From: a virus
DNA: 58,218 bases
Reading direction: 5' to 3' (one strand)
IMG/VR virus record: IMGVR_UViG_3300043538_000065
Span: 1 to 58,218 of that record
The translations under genes were made by a program, and so were the position numbers. Below, one piece after another: positions 7,322-16,269 of the stretch; the stretch's first letter is position 1, and the number at the start of each line of letters is the position of its first letter. The notes below the pieces were generated by a model. It made no database searches and was not told where the DNA came from. It saw only the letters and a program-made list of their open reading frames with translations.

Positions 7322-9640
7322 TCACGGAAGTTCGTAAGTTATCGTGCAGGTGACAACATATCCGTTTACCCACCATGAACCAGCAGCGGCGTCCCTCGTC
7401 GAAAATGTGCTTCCTCCGCCACCTGCAAAAGAAGCCCCGCTCTTTCCCGTCACAGAGGATTCAAAACAAATACCTGCATTCAGAGCAGATGCTGAAGCTG
7501 CTGGCAGCGTGGCTATAAGTGCACCTGACCAGCTACCGATCGCCGTGATCGCGACAGTGGTCTCCGCAACCATGGTCTTCCCAATCTGCTTAGAGCGGCC
7601 TGTAGCAGCGACACTGCAAGCGCCACATGATCCGCCGCCGCCCGTGACCGCCGGCGAGTAAGCTGTCCATGCGGTGCCTTCATAGGCGTGGACGTGATCA
7701 GCGCGAGCATATCGCGTCGAAGTACCGACCGCCGCGGTGTTTGTGACCGCCGCAGGGGTTGCCGCCGCCGACTGGCCCAACACAAATGCTGTAGAAGCTA
7801 TTTGCGTCGTATTGGTATCAACGGCCGCCGTCGTCGTCGTCGGCGCACCGCCGAGCGCTGGCGAGTTGGCAAACACGGCGGGACCGCTACCGGTTTCGTC
7901 AGTAAGGCAGCTTGCTAGGTTGGCGCTCGATGACGTTCCAAGCCATGTCGAACAGCCGGCGGCAATACCCGTGATGCTGCCTATCGCCGGCGTGATAGTG
8001 ACGTTCGCAGCTGCCGTGAGTTGGCCCTGCGCGTTGACGGTAAACGTGCCAACCTGCGTAGCGGAGCCATAAGAGCCGGCGGTTACCCCGGTATTTGAAA
8101 GCGAACCACTTACGATGTTCGAGAGCGTGTTCGTCGATCCGCTGATCGACTTGTTCGTCAGCGTGTCAGGGGTCGATCTAGCGACGAACGTATCGGTTGC
8201 CGCCGGCAGCGTCATAACATTGGAGCCGGATACAGCCGGAGCCGCGACCTTCACCGCTCCTGAGGTTGTGCCAAAAAACGAGACGCCGGAATTCTCGAAA
8301 CGGTTGATCTCGACAAGAGGAGTTGTGCCCGGCTTTACAGCCCTGAGGCTTATGAAGCCGCCGTGATCGGTGTTGGTTTGGCCATTGGCGGTGAGCAGAT
8401 CAATTGCTGCGTTGATCCCATAAGCTAGGGTGCTGTCGTAAGACGCGCCTGCGATCGTTTTAATGTACGCAGACGAAGTTACGGGCAGCGGCGTCGTGGC
8501 GGTCCCGAAAGCGAACCGGGATAGATCGAAGCAAAAAGCGGGGAACGTTCCGTAGGCATCGCAAGCCACGCCGGCAGTGGCGTTGTTGGCTCCTACAGTA
8601 TGAAACTGCGCCGAGAACGGAAGCGCGGCGGAAGCTGCGGTGTTGGCGTTGCCGGTGAAGTACGCATCGGCCGGAAGCGGCGCGCCGGCCGCAAGTCCGT
8701 TGACGCCGGAGAACAGGCCATCGCAAAGCCCCCAAGTGTCGGAGAAACTACCGGGGATGCTGCCTGGCAGGCTCGAGCAACCAAGGCCAGAGGTGTCGAT
8801 CTTGCCGAAGTTATGAGCGAGCCATTTGGGACCGGTCGCGGCGCCGCTGAAACTGACACCACCTCCGATAACTATCTTGCCGTCATAGGCCGCGCCGGCA
8901 AAATACGCAGAAAATGCCGGCGTTCCGGTCAACGTGATCACGGCGCTGTTGAGCACTTCGATAAGGGCGCCGGTGTTGGCGTGCCAGTGAGATTCCCCGC
9001 CGCCCGATATCTTATAGTTGCCGGTGATGTGCACGCGTCCACCGTTGACCGCGGTGATGTGCTGTCCCGTGGAGCCGGAAAACTCTACGTTCGAGATCGA
9101 GATATCGCCGCCGTCGTAGGCAACCACCTGTCCAAACGACGCTGCAGTGATGAACTTGATTCCGCTGATCGTGACATAAGCGTTCTTGATCTTGATCGCG
9201 TTGTTGCCGGTGACGTTGATCACCACGTTGGACGGCGTGGTGTTGTTGCCGACAATCGCTACGGGCCCAGCCCCGGCCCAGGTTCCTGCGGCCAATAAGC
9301 CGGCGCTATAGGTTCCGTCGGCGACCTGGATGGCAGCGCCGCCAAGCCCGTAATTGGAGACCGCCGCCTTGTTCCAGGCGCCCTGCAGCGTCTTGCATGC
9401 TGCGCCAGCACTGAGGCAGCTGTTGGCATCGTTCGGCGCGCTGGCGTTGACGTAATAGGTGGTGAGAACGCCGAGCTGCGCAAGTTGCGAAATCGTCGTT
9501 GGCGACGCCGGGCCCCGCGATGCGTTCGGTTGGCCCCACAACTGGCCGCTGTCGAGTTGCCCGACGCCTTGCGCAAGCGCAGCCGCGGTGAACAGGCAAC
9601 CGAGAACGGCCCCCGCGAATAATGATTTGAGTTTCATCAT
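7322..9640 (-). CDS. Long tail fibre/tail spike protein with N-terminal signal-like sequence
   Basis: 772 residues. About 60-290 has the Gly/Asn/Val-rich alternating pattern of a right-handed beta-helix spike (DGTYSAGLLAAGTWAGAGPV). The middle has tail-fibre phrases (VARSTPDTLTNKSISG) and the C-terminal part the RADHVHAY motif before a terminal domain. Unusually, the first about 23 residues look like a Sec signal peptide ending ALAQG. It follows the 185-aa gene with an ATGA overlap and precedes a terminator. Likely the receptor-binding or depolymerising spike. Confidence 0.75.
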   Translation of the reverse strand: MMKLKSLFAGAVLGCLFTAAALAQGVGQLDSGQLWGQPNASRGPASPTTISQLAQLGVLTTYYVNASAPNDANSCLSAGAACKTLQGAWNKAAVSNYGLGGAAIQVADGTYSAGLLAAGTWAGAGPVAIVGNNTTPSNVVINVTGNNAIKIKNAYVTISGIKFITAASFGQVVAYDGGDISISNVEFSGSTGQHITAVNGGRVHITGNYKISGGGESHWHANTGALIEVLNSAVITLTGTPAFSAYFAGAAYDGKIVIGGGVSFSGAATGPKWLAHNFGKIDTSGLGCSSLPGSIPGSFSDTWGLCDGLFSGVNGLAAGAPLPADAYFTGNANTAASAALPFSAQFHTVGANNATAGVACDAYGTFPAFCFDLSRFAFGTATTPLPVTSSAYIKTIAGASYDSTLAYGINAAIDLLTANGQTNTDHGGFISLRAVKPGTTPLVEINRFENSGVSFFGTTSGAVKVAAPAVSGSNVMTLPAATDTFVARSTPDTLTNKSISGSTNTLSNIVSGSLSNTGVTAGSYGSATQVGTFTVNAQGQLTAAANVTITPAIGSITGIAAGCSTWLGTSSSANLASCLTDETGSGPAVFANSPALGGAPTTTTAAVDTNTTQIASTAFVLGQSAAATPAAVTNTAAVGTSTRYARADHVHAYEGTAWTAYSPAVTGGGGSCGACSVAATGRSKQIGKTMVAETTVAITAIGSWSGALIATLPAASASALNAGICFESSVTGKSGASFAGGGGSTFSTRDAAAGSWWVNGYVVTCTITYELP

Positions 9641-10194
9641 GGTAGGATCACGTATTTGCCGTTTGCGGGATAAAGCTTGAAACCGCCGTAGTTGGCGTTG
9701 ATCGGAAGGTACGGAAGACCCTCAACTGTCTCGACGCCGTTCGGGTTGATCCGGATGTTGTTGATCGCAGCAGTCGCTACATCCTTAATCGCCAGCGGCG
9801 GATCATCGAGCGCCGCACGATCTGCAGCAGGCTGTAGGTTGATCACTACTGGACCACCGGATGAATCGACGAAGATGACCGTGTCGCTCGACAGCACCGT
9901 GTAAGGCGATTGCGCAATTCCGATCAACGTTGGCGCGACTGTTAGCCGCGATGCCGCCACCACCGCATGCACGGCTTCCATGGTCGCGAGCCGCCGCGAA
10001 GTATCATCGGTCGCCGGCGTCGGCGCCGTCGGCGCGTTGACAAATTCCGGACTGTCGAGCGGCGCGGCGCCAACAACCTCGTGGGCGTCATCGCCGTTCC
10101 AATCGGAGGGCAGCAGCTCGCCCGCCGCGGCGGCTTCCTCGCTATCTTCAAGGTCGACGTGCCGCGTGTGGCGGACGATAATCGAGCCGGCCAT
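9637..10194 (-). CDS. Tail-fibre-associated hypothetical protein
   Basis: 185 residues between two fibre genes, overlapping the next by ATGA. An acidic N-terminal third (VDLEDSEEAAAAGEL) is followed by an Ala/Thr/Pro-rich segment and a beta-rich C-terminal half (SDTVIFVDSSGGPVVINLQ) like short trimerising fibre domains. Probably a minor fibre subunit or connector. No named family recognised. Confidence 0.65.
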   Translation of the reverse strand: MAGSIIVRHTRHVDLEDSEEAAAAGELLPSDWNGDDAHEVVGAAPLDSPEFVNAPTAPTPATDDTSRRLATMEAVHAVVAASRLTVAPTLIGIAQSPYTVLSSDTVIFVDSSGGPVVINLQPAADRAALDDPPLAIKDVATAAINNIRINPNGVETVEGLPYLPINANYGGFKLYPANGKYVILP

Positions 10195-10211
10195 GGTTTA
10201 TAAAATCCGAT

Positions 10212-11381
10212 TCAGTATTTGATCGCGCGGCGACCGAACGAGATCGGGTTGAGCACCGGAAATGCGGTGCCTGAGCCCATATTGCCCGTCGTGCCTCCGC
10301 CCGTGGCGCTGGTGCCCGTCGTGCCTCCGCCCGTCGTGCCTCCGCCCGTCGTGCCTCCGCCCGTCGTGCCTCCGCCCGTCGTGCCTCCGCCCGTCGTGCC
10401 TCCGCCCGTCGTGCCAAGAACGCTGATTGTCGCGCTGTCCAGCGCCAGCGAGAACAAGCCGCCGTTATTACTGCCCTGAGAGATTTTGGTAGGGACTGCA
10501 GATCCGGTTTGCGCAAACCCCTGAACCGGCACAGAAAGCGCGTTCTGATTGAAACTGGCCGAGACCGATAGCGACGGAATGCTGAGGCCCGGAATGCTGA
10601 GGCCCGGAATGCTGAGGCCAGCAACGCTGAGGCCAGGAACGCTGAGGCCCGGAACGCTGAGGCCAGGAATGCTGAGGCCAGGGACACTTAGCCCGCTTGC
10701 AGGAAGATAAGTCGTGGAGATGCTCCGATTCTGCGAGCCGCACAGCCCAACGCCGGTCGCATCGCAGCCGCTGCCCGCAACCGTGATGCGGTTGGCCGCG
10801 CCGTTCAGCCCCTGCGTATCGAGCGCGCCGAACACGGTGCCTCGCGAATCGGGCAATCCAAACAGGGTCGATCCGTCGCAAACGCCATAGGTCGTGCCGA
10901 TCACGGCAAATAAAGCCGCGAAGGTGGCGCGCGACACGCAACTACCATCCTCGATCATCGCGCCACGCGGCGTCGCAGCGCCTCGAAACTCGACGGTGCG
11001 GCCGATCGGTGTCATGTCGACCGGACCTAGAATTTCGAATGTCGACCCGTTGTACATGATGGTGGTCGTGACGCCGGCCTGCAGTTCGCCGCCAGACAGT
11101 GCAACAAGTCCGATGCTGGACGGCCGCCGCACCGCAGCCGTAAAGGACGCGTTAATTCTGATGGTCGCGGGCCCGTTATTGTCGACAATCGGAACATATC
11201 GCAGCGGGACGCCCAGCACGTCGCTGAAGGTTTGCACATTGGAGATAATGATCGTCTGTGCATTTGCGCTGCCACCGACCGCTTCGGCCCATGTGCTTTG
11301 CGCCTCGAACGCAACGGCTGGTAGGGTCGAAACGATAAGCGCCAGCAGCAAACCGACGAAGGCGTTAAGTGACTTTTTCAT
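10212..11381 (-). CDS. Tail fibre with collar domain and two pentapeptide repeat tracts
   Basis: 389 residues from the ATG at 11381 (ATGA overlap with the upstream gene). Residues 1-25 are signal-peptide-like (ending AVAFEA). About 40-130 is beta-rich; about 135-210 matches a phage tail-collar domain (FAALFAVIGTTYGVCDG, FGLPDSRGTVFGALD). Then come a repeat of (I/V)PGLS pentads, a spacer, and a TTGGG tract before the C-terminus. The tracts come from two 15-bp tandem arrays. Likely a distal fibre whose length can vary. Confidence 0.75.
   Translation of the reverse strand: MKKSLNAFVGLLLALIVSTLPAVAFEAQSTWAEAVGGSANAQTIIISNVQTFSDVLGVPLRYVPIVDNNGPATIRINASFTAAVRRPSSIGLVALSGGELQAGVTTTIMYNGSTFEILGPVDMTPIGRTVEFRGAATPRGAMIEDGSCVSRATFAALFAVIGTTYGVCDGSTLFGLPDSRGTVFGALDTQGLNGAANRITVAGSGCDATGVGLCGSQNRSISTTYLPASGLSVPGLSIPGLSVPGLSVPGLSVAGLSIPGLSIPGLSIPSLSVSASFNQNALSVPVQGFAQTGSAVPTKISQGSNNGGLFSLALDSATISVLGTTGGGTTGGGTTGGGTTGGGTTGGGTTGGGTTGTSATGGGTTGNMGSGTAFPVLNPISFGRRAIKY
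10291..10410. repeat. 15-bp tandem repeat encoding TTGGG
   Basis: Six perfect copies of GTGCCTCCGCCCGTC on the + strand run from 10321 to 10410, preceded by one near-perfect unit at 10291 and one degenerate unit at 10306. On the coding strand they give a Gly/Thr tract. The unit is a multiple of three, so gain or loss of copies keeps the frame. Confidence 0.95.
10577..10681. repeat. 15-bp tandem repeat encoding (I/V)PGLS
   Basis: Seven units close to GAATGCTGAGGCCCG (T/C and C/A variants), with degenerate units at both edges. On the coding strand they give pentads such as SIPGL and SVPGL. The unit is different from the array 180 bp away in the same gene, so the fibre carries two independent in-frame arrays. 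Confidence 0.95.
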
Positions 11382-12247
11382 GAACGGCTCCAGATGCGAA
11401 TAGTCCCATCGGTGTAAAATCGGAACGTGGTGCTTTGAAAGTTTTGGTTCATATGATAGAGCGCCGCCTGCCCGATGCTCTCGCCCGCCGGGGCATAGAC
11501 ATCGACCGGACAATCGTGCATGTTGCCGGCGACATCCTCGATGATGATGGTCTGACCGCTGCCGGCGCCTGCCGGAAGGTTGATGTTTTGCGGCGCAGGC
11601 GACACCGTTCGGAACAGCGCGATTGCGCGGTGCTGCAAGGTGAGATTTAAGACAGCGCTTGAAGTCACCAATAGCGAGGCGTTGCTGAACGCCGCCGGCA
11701 TATCGAGCTGGAATGAGGCGCCGTCATAGTCGAAGGTGTGTATCGCGCCGCCGAGCATATCCCTGCGCTGTAGCGGCGCGCCCCCCTTGCGAACGATCGG
11801 CCTCGTACCAAGCCCATTGCAGTTGATGGTCGCCGGCGCACCGGCGCCATCATGCGCCACGAGTACCTTCAGCGAAGTTCCCACCTTGTATTCGGCAAGC
11901 GCCGGCGTCATCGCCACCACCAGCGCATCAGCCGCTCCGCTATCGACCGCGAACCTCGCCTGCCCGCGCTGGATCAGGTGCTGGATCGCCTTCAGCGCCA
12001 TGGTGTCGTCGGAATTATCTTCCGTCACGACGTTGGACAGCGCCGCGGTCTGTCCGTTGCCGCGCACCAACGCGCGATACTGGGCCAGCATCCCGTTCAT
12101 GAAGCCGGCGCTGATGCCGGTGCCGTCGCCAGCCCCTGGCGAAGAGCAATCCTTGCCCCACGTGTCTACACCTCCGAACACGCGGCTGTCGGCGGGGCGC
12201 GTGATGACGACGTTCGGCGCGTTGTTGCCGTATCCGGCGAGGTCCAT
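11378..12247 (-). CDS. Phage tail fibre protein
   Basis: 289 residues from the ATG at 12247 (GAAGGA upstream). It begins MDLAGYGNNAPNVV and has many small beta-strand segments typical of fibre shafts, with the C-terminal NFQSTTFRFYTDGTIRIW forming a likely trimer cap. Next to gp48-like baseplate gene on one side and two fibre genes on the other. Probably the fibre that attaches to the baseplate. Confidence 0.75.
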   Translation of the reverse strand: MDLAGYGNNAPNVVITRPADSRVFGGVDTWGKDCSSPGAGDGTGISAGFMNGMLAQYRALVRGNGQTAALSNVVTEDNSDDTMALKAIQHLIQRGQARFAVDSGAADALVVAMTPALAEYKVGTSLKVLVAHDGAGAPATINCNGLGTRPIVRKGGAPLQRRDMLGGAIHTFDYDGASFQLDMPAAFSNASLLVTSSAVLNLTLQHRAIALFRTVSPAPQNINLPAGAGSGQTIIIEDVAGNMHDCPVDVYAPAGESIGQAALYHMNQNFQSTTFRFYTDGTIRIWSRS

Positions 12248-12258
12248 GGAGTAATCCT

Positions 12259-12957
12259 TCAGGCGGTTAGATAGACGACAGCGACGTGGGCGTGCACGAT
12301 GCGATCCAACAGGCACACCAGGGGCGAGAAATCAGGCTCGCAGTTCAGCGTGTTGCCGAGCTGGAACGCGCCAAGCTGCGGCCGCGTCTCGTTTTGCCCC
12401 TGAAACGCCGGACTGTTATCGAGGTCGACGATGATACGGATCGTTGCCGCACCGCCCTCGCCTCCAAGCCCGACGTTACCCAGCTGGAATGACCCGAATT
12501 GAAAGCATATCGCCGAAAACAGCGGCTCGCAGTTAATCAACCAACCGGCGCGCGCTGCAACTTCCCTATAATAGACGCAGTCGGTTCCACCGAGCGCGGA
12601 CACCTTGGCGCAGAGATCTGGAAACGGGTCGCAGGCATCGGGCAGGCCATACTCTTCAAGCCACAGATCGCGCGTTTGGCTTTGCGTTGCGCACCAAAAC
12701 TCCAGCCGCAGCGCGCACAACAGTTGAGTCAATTGAAAGAAGAAATCTGCTACCGCAGACCAAAACGCGTGCATCACCGTGAGCGGCCGATCCAGCGTCT
12801 GGAATAGGCCAGGCTGCGCAAAGCCAGGCTGCGCCATCGTCGCGGTGAACGCCTGCCCCGCCGGATCGTTACTCTGCCAGGCGTTGCCGCGCGGCAGCAG
12901 TATCAAGATCTGCCTAAATATCTGCAGCTTGCTCGGACAGCGAAATGCAGTGCTCAC
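12259..12957 (-). CDS. Mu gp48-like baseplate wedge protein (DUF2313)
   Basis: 232 residues, GTG start overlapping the gp47 stop (GTGA). The N-terminal RQILILLPRGNAWQ is characteristic of the Mu gp48/YmfQ family (DUF2313), and the centre has LEFWCATQSQTRDLWLEEYGLP, also family-like. The C-terminal half is unusually Cys-containing with SFQLGN and AFQLGN repeats. It links baseplate to fibres. Confidence 0.85.
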   Translation of the reverse strand: MSTAFRCPSKLQIFRQILILLPRGNAWQSNDPAGQAFTATMAQPGFAQPGLFQTLDRPLTVMHAFWSAVADFFFQLTQLLCALRLEFWCATQSQTRDLWLEEYGLPDACDPFPDLCAKVSALGGTDCVYYREVAARAGWLINCEPLFSAICFQFGSFQLGNVGLGGEGGAATIRIIVDLDNSPAFQGQNETRPQLGAFQLGNTLNCEPDFSPLVCLLDRIVHAHVAVVYLTA

Positions 12958-14081
12958 GTAAAGCTCACGTCACCCAGCGTGGCGATCTGCCCTGAGACCA
13001 ACGGACTGTCGGCCGGCGGCGCGAGCAGAACATGGCGCTTCTGTCCCGCCGCATTCGAGATCGCCTGCCCAATCCACTCCCGGGAGAACGATTGCGCGGT
13101 CGCCAGATACGGCATTCCGTCGTGTTCGGTATCGTTGCCCGCCACTGCCGACAACCGCCGGAACGCAGCGCCAAGTTCGGCGATGATCGCCTGCTGCACG
13201 CCCGTACTGTTCGGCGAGAGACTGTTGATGATGACCGGAACCGGCACACCGATCGGAGCCGCCACAGTAACCGCCGCGCCGGCCGGGGCCACGATGTCGA
13301 TATAATCCTGCACCCGCGCGATGTCGGCGACGGACGGAATTCCGTCGGGATAGCGGTCGTCCATCATCACGAATACGCGCACAGTCCCCGCGCCGATCCA
13401 GCGCCGCTCGACATAGACGCGGGTGACGCCCGATACCGACAATGCCCACTGTACATAATCCGCCGGCGCGCCGCCGTGTGGCGGGTTCCGCTTGCGAAAC
13501 AGGATCCTGCCGCGGAAGGTCGACAGATCGGACGTAAACGGTTCGCCATCATCTTCAATGTCGTCGCCTGCGACAATGCCATCGGACCCGACCGCCGCAG
13601 TTGCAACGCCTGTAACGCCTGACGTGATCACAAGCGGCGTTGCTGCGATGGCGTTGCCCGCCTTGCCATCCACTGAAGCGATGACGTCGACGTCGAGCGT
13701 GCCTGCGCCGGCCAGCGAGGTTGCAGCCGATGCCAGATAGCGAAAGCCATCGCCGCGGGTAAACACCGCGCCAAGGTCGACGGTGACCGCCACCGGCACC
13801 GTCAAGGTCACCTTGCCGCCGGCCGGCGACGCTGGCCGCTTGGTTAAGCCAACCTCCGCCCCGTGGAGGGCGAGGTTGTCGCCGTCCGCCGTCAACGCGA
13901 ATTTTTGCCGCGAGATGTAGTCAGCAAACCCCATGATTTCCGAGCCAACGCCGGCCATCACCTTGGCGGCGACGGCCATGTTGTTCGGCCATATCCATGC
14001 GTCGGTGCCCTTCAGATAGCTGCGCAGCGACTTGCGCGCCATCTCCGCCAGGGCGGCCAGGGTCGGAAGCGCGAAACTCAT
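12954..14081 (-). CDS. Baseplate J-like protein (Mu gp47)
   Basis: 375 residues. N-terminal helices followed by a domain typical of Baseplate_J: LHGAEVGLTKRPASPAGGKV, APADYVQWALSVSGVTRVYV, DDRYPDGIPS and the terminal VSGQIATLGDVSFT. It forms the wedge of the contractile-tail baseplate. ATGA overlap with the gp46 gene; GTGA overlap with gp48. Confidence 0.92.
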   Translation of the reverse strand: MSFALPTLAALAEMARKSLRSYLKGTDAWIWPNNMAVAAKVMAGVGSEIMGFADYISRQKFALTADGDNLALHGAEVGLTKRPASPAGGKVTLTVPVAVTVDLGAVFTRGDGFRYLASAATSLAGAGTLDVDVIASVDGKAGNAIAATPLVITSGVTGVATAAVGSDGIVAGDDIEDDGEPFTSDLSTFRGRILFRKRNPPHGGAPADYVQWALSVSGVTRVYVERRWIGAGTVRVFVMMDDRYPDGIPSVADIARVQDYIDIVAPAGAAVTVAAPIGVPVPVIINSLSPNSTGVQQAIIAELGAAFRRLSAVAGNDTEHDGMPYLATAQSFSREWIGQAISNAAGQKRHVLLAPPADSPLVSGQIATLGDVSFT

Positions 14082-14623
14082 TGCATCTGATTCCAGATAT
14101 CATCGAAGCGGCGGTCGACCGCCAGCGAACCGTTGCTGCGATACGCCTTGATCAGAAGGTCGAGACGTCCGATCGCAGGCTCCGCAATTGCTGTGACATC
14201 GATACGGGCTACAATGCGCTGGCGTATCAAGGTCTGCAGCGCATCCTTCGCAAGAGTTTCAGCCCAACGTCGGATATCTTCGGTGAGCGGCGCACGCGCC
14301 AGCACCCAGAGCAGCGACCCCATCTCGGATTCGCCAAGATCGGTCCGGATATCGACGCCGTCACCCCACCATCCACGCAAATCACCGCCGTCAACATATT
14401 TGCGCAGTGGATGATCGACCGGCATGCGCTTGTCGGTAAACAACTGGATCACGATCGCAGTTTCCATAGCGCGCGTTGCAGCTAACCCGCCGCGGTTCAA
14501 CGTCTCGGATGCCGCCGCCAGCGCCCATTCGGCAAAGCCACGCGCGGTGTCCCAGTTGCTGTCCCACAACAACTGCGGCTGCGGATCGCGGCCTTCGTTG
14601 ATCCGAATGCGCGGCGTGGTCAT
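14078..14623 (-). CDS. Phage GP46 family baseplate protein
   Basis: 181 residues. Contains TAIVIQLFTDKRMPVDHPL, LRGWWGDGV and ESEMGSLLWVLARAPLTE, all typical of the Mu gp46 family (the lysozyme-like wedge component related to T4 gp25). The position between gp45 and gp47 is conserved in Mu-like tails. Confidence 0.92.
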   Translation of the reverse strand: MTTPRIRINEGRDPQPQLLWDSNWDTARGFAEWALAAASETLNRGGLAATRAMETAIVIQLFTDKRMPVDHPLRKYVDGGDLRGWWGDGVDIRTDLGESEMGSLLWVLARAPLTEDIRRWAETLAKDALQTLIRQRIVARIDVTAIAEPAIGRLDLLIKAYRSNGSLAVDRRFDDIWNQMQ

Positions 14624-15103
14624 CTAAAGCCCTGCGACCTTCGCATAAACATTGATCGAAAAACCGCCCACCGTGCGCACTTGCTGATAGGTGCCGTCCG
14701 TGCCGTCGCCGCCGAGATAGAGGTTCTGTCCGTCCGCCGGCGACACCACGATCGTGCCTTCGTTCGCCTTCACCACGATGCCGTTGCTGCCCTTGGCGAA
14801 GATGACGTTGCCGGATGCGTCATAGAGTACCGACGTGCCCGACGGCAGATTGGCTTGGCGATAATCCTTGTGCTCTCCGCCGATCGCCATCATGCGGCTT
14901 CCGCCGCCCAACGACAGCAGCAGGAAATCCGCGCCGGGAGGTGGCGACGACGCAAAACCGAAGTCCGCCATGCGAGGCACCTTGGGCGGCTGATCGGCCT
15001 TCAGCCCACTGAGAGCGAGCAACTGTCGCACGCCGGAATCATCGAGGCTGACAAGCTGCGCGCGGCGCAGCATTGACCGTACCTCATCCTCCCGCGCGTA
15101 CAT
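14624..15103 (-). CDS. Mu gp45-like baseplate spike/assembly protein
   Basis: 159 residues. The ATG at 15103 shares a base with the previous stop (TGATG); a GTG three bases upstream is possible. The N-terminal MLRRAQLVSLDDSG and central PPPGADFLLLSLGGGSRMM with GGEHKDYRQANL are Mu gp45 features. The C-terminal beta-rich part (GIVVKANEGTIVVSPADG) is the spike. It trimerises at the tail tip. Confidence 0.9.
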   Translation of the reverse strand: MYAREDEVRSMLRRAQLVSLDDSGVRQLLALSGLKADQPPKVPRMADFGFASSPPPGADFLLLSLGGGSRMMAIGGEHKDYRQANLPSGTSVLYDASGNVIFAKGSNGIVVKANEGTIVVSPADGQNLYLGGDGTDGTYQQVRTVGGFSINVYAKVAGL

Positions 15104-16164
15104 CACAGTGCCTCGCTCTCGTCGAGATCGTTATCCTCGCTGGAGCGGTTGCCCTTGCCCTTGTCGCCGTCATAGGCGCGCGGGTCGACCAAGCCGAGTG
15201 AGGTGATCGAACCGGATTTATTCGCTTGCGCGAACTCGACGCTTTCGATCAGCATGTCCTGCGCGATCCCGACCGTCTTGCTTTCGGTCCATATCAGCCG
15301 GCCGGGATCGAACAACAACCCCGCCTCATCGTGAAAACCCTGCACATCCACATCGCAGCGGAGCGCCTTGCCGGCGGCGCGGTCGCGGCGGGTCTCCGCA
15401 GCGCCCTTGGCAATGGCCTTGGTGGCGCTGTCGCGATGAATAATGATGCGCGGCCGAAACCGCGTGACTTTGAAGTCGTTCGCCGTCGCCTCGGTCTCAA
15501 GCGCCTCCGGCCCATCGCCGTCGTCACTCTGGCCGCGCACGATTAGCTTGGAGAACCGGTTGGTGGCGTCGTGATCGGCTTCGATCGATAAAATATTGAC
15601 TCCCTCGTAAAGGCCGCCGGCGTGGCGCGACTTGCCGGCCTTCGTTATCTTGACGTTTCCATTCGGCAAGCCCGTCAGCGTCCGGTTCTGATTGCGGCAA
15701 AACTGTTCGATCACCGAGAATACAGTTGATCCGGGGGTCAGTTGGTAACTCTCGATTTCATCAAGCGCCTGATCGGTCTCAAATTGAGCGCCTAGACCCG
15801 TAGCCAGCCTGTTGCCAATCGCGACCGGGTCGACCTTCGCAAAGGCGCCGGTCTCATGTATCGCGCTGCAGTCCACCAGGTCGCAGGATTTGGAGCGGCC
15901 GGTGATGGTGAACAGACTTGAATCGTCATCGAGCTTGACCCGGCGCCGTTCGACATAGCCGTCGAGCATCAGATCGTCGTTGGCAAAAATTTTGATCTGC
16001 GTACCCAATGCGAAGATTGCGTGTGTCGCCGACGCGCCACGCTCGGCAACCGCATTCAGGCTGAAGCTACGGCACGCCTCATCGAATGCGGCGCATACCT
16101 TTACTTGCTCCCAAGCAGTGAAGATGTCGCCACCGACTTCGACCCTGATCCGCTCCGCACCCAT
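15103..16164 (-). CDS. Mu gp44/P-like baseplate hub (late control D family)
   Basis: 353 residues. Start MGAERIRVEVGGDIFTAW; contains MLDGYVERRRVKLDDDSS, TITGRSKSCDLVDCSA and SLGLVDPRAYDGDKG, as in Mu gpP/T4 gp27-type hub proteins. The tail is acidic. A secreted-protein gene with its own control signals is inserted between this gene and the gp43-like gene, which in Mu are adjacent. Confidence 0.88.
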   Translation of the reverse strand: MGAERIRVEVGGDIFTAWEQVKVCAAFDEACRSFSLNAVAERGASATHAIFALGTQIKIFANDDLMLDGYVERRRVKLDDDSSLFTITGRSKSCDLVDCSAIHETGAFAKVDPVAIGNRLATGLGAQFETDQALDEIESYQLTPGSTVFSVIEQFCRNQNRTLTGLPNGNVKITKAGKSRHAGGLYEGVNILSIEADHDATNRFSKLIVRGQSDDGDGPEALETEATANDFKVTRFRPRIIIHRDSATKAIAKGAAETRRDRAAGKALRCDVDVQGFHDEAGLLFDPGRLIWTESKTVGIAQDMLIESVEFAQANKSGSITSLGLVDPRAYDGDKGKGNRSSEDNDLDESEAL

Positions 16165-16204
16165 TCATTCCACTTCCTAAAAAAACCCTCTTACCAATGA
16201 CGAA

Positions 16205-16227
16205 GGCCGCCACTTATCGTGACGGCC
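16205..16227 (-). terminator. Hairpin after the inserted secreted-protein gene
   Basis: On the - strand GGCCGTCAC and GTGGCGGCC form a 9-bp stem with one G-U pair around a 5-base loop. It lies about 43 bases after the stop at 16270. There is no strong T tract on the - strand, so it is at best an inefficient terminator or an RNA-stability element. Confidence 0.4.
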
Positions 16228-16269
16228 CTTTTGGGAAACCATTCTAAGATGATTTGCTCTTTCCCCCAA

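Noticed and set aside
10291-10681. CRISPR-like array
   Set aside because: Units are contiguous 15-mers without spacers and lie in a coding sequence; they are tandem repeats.
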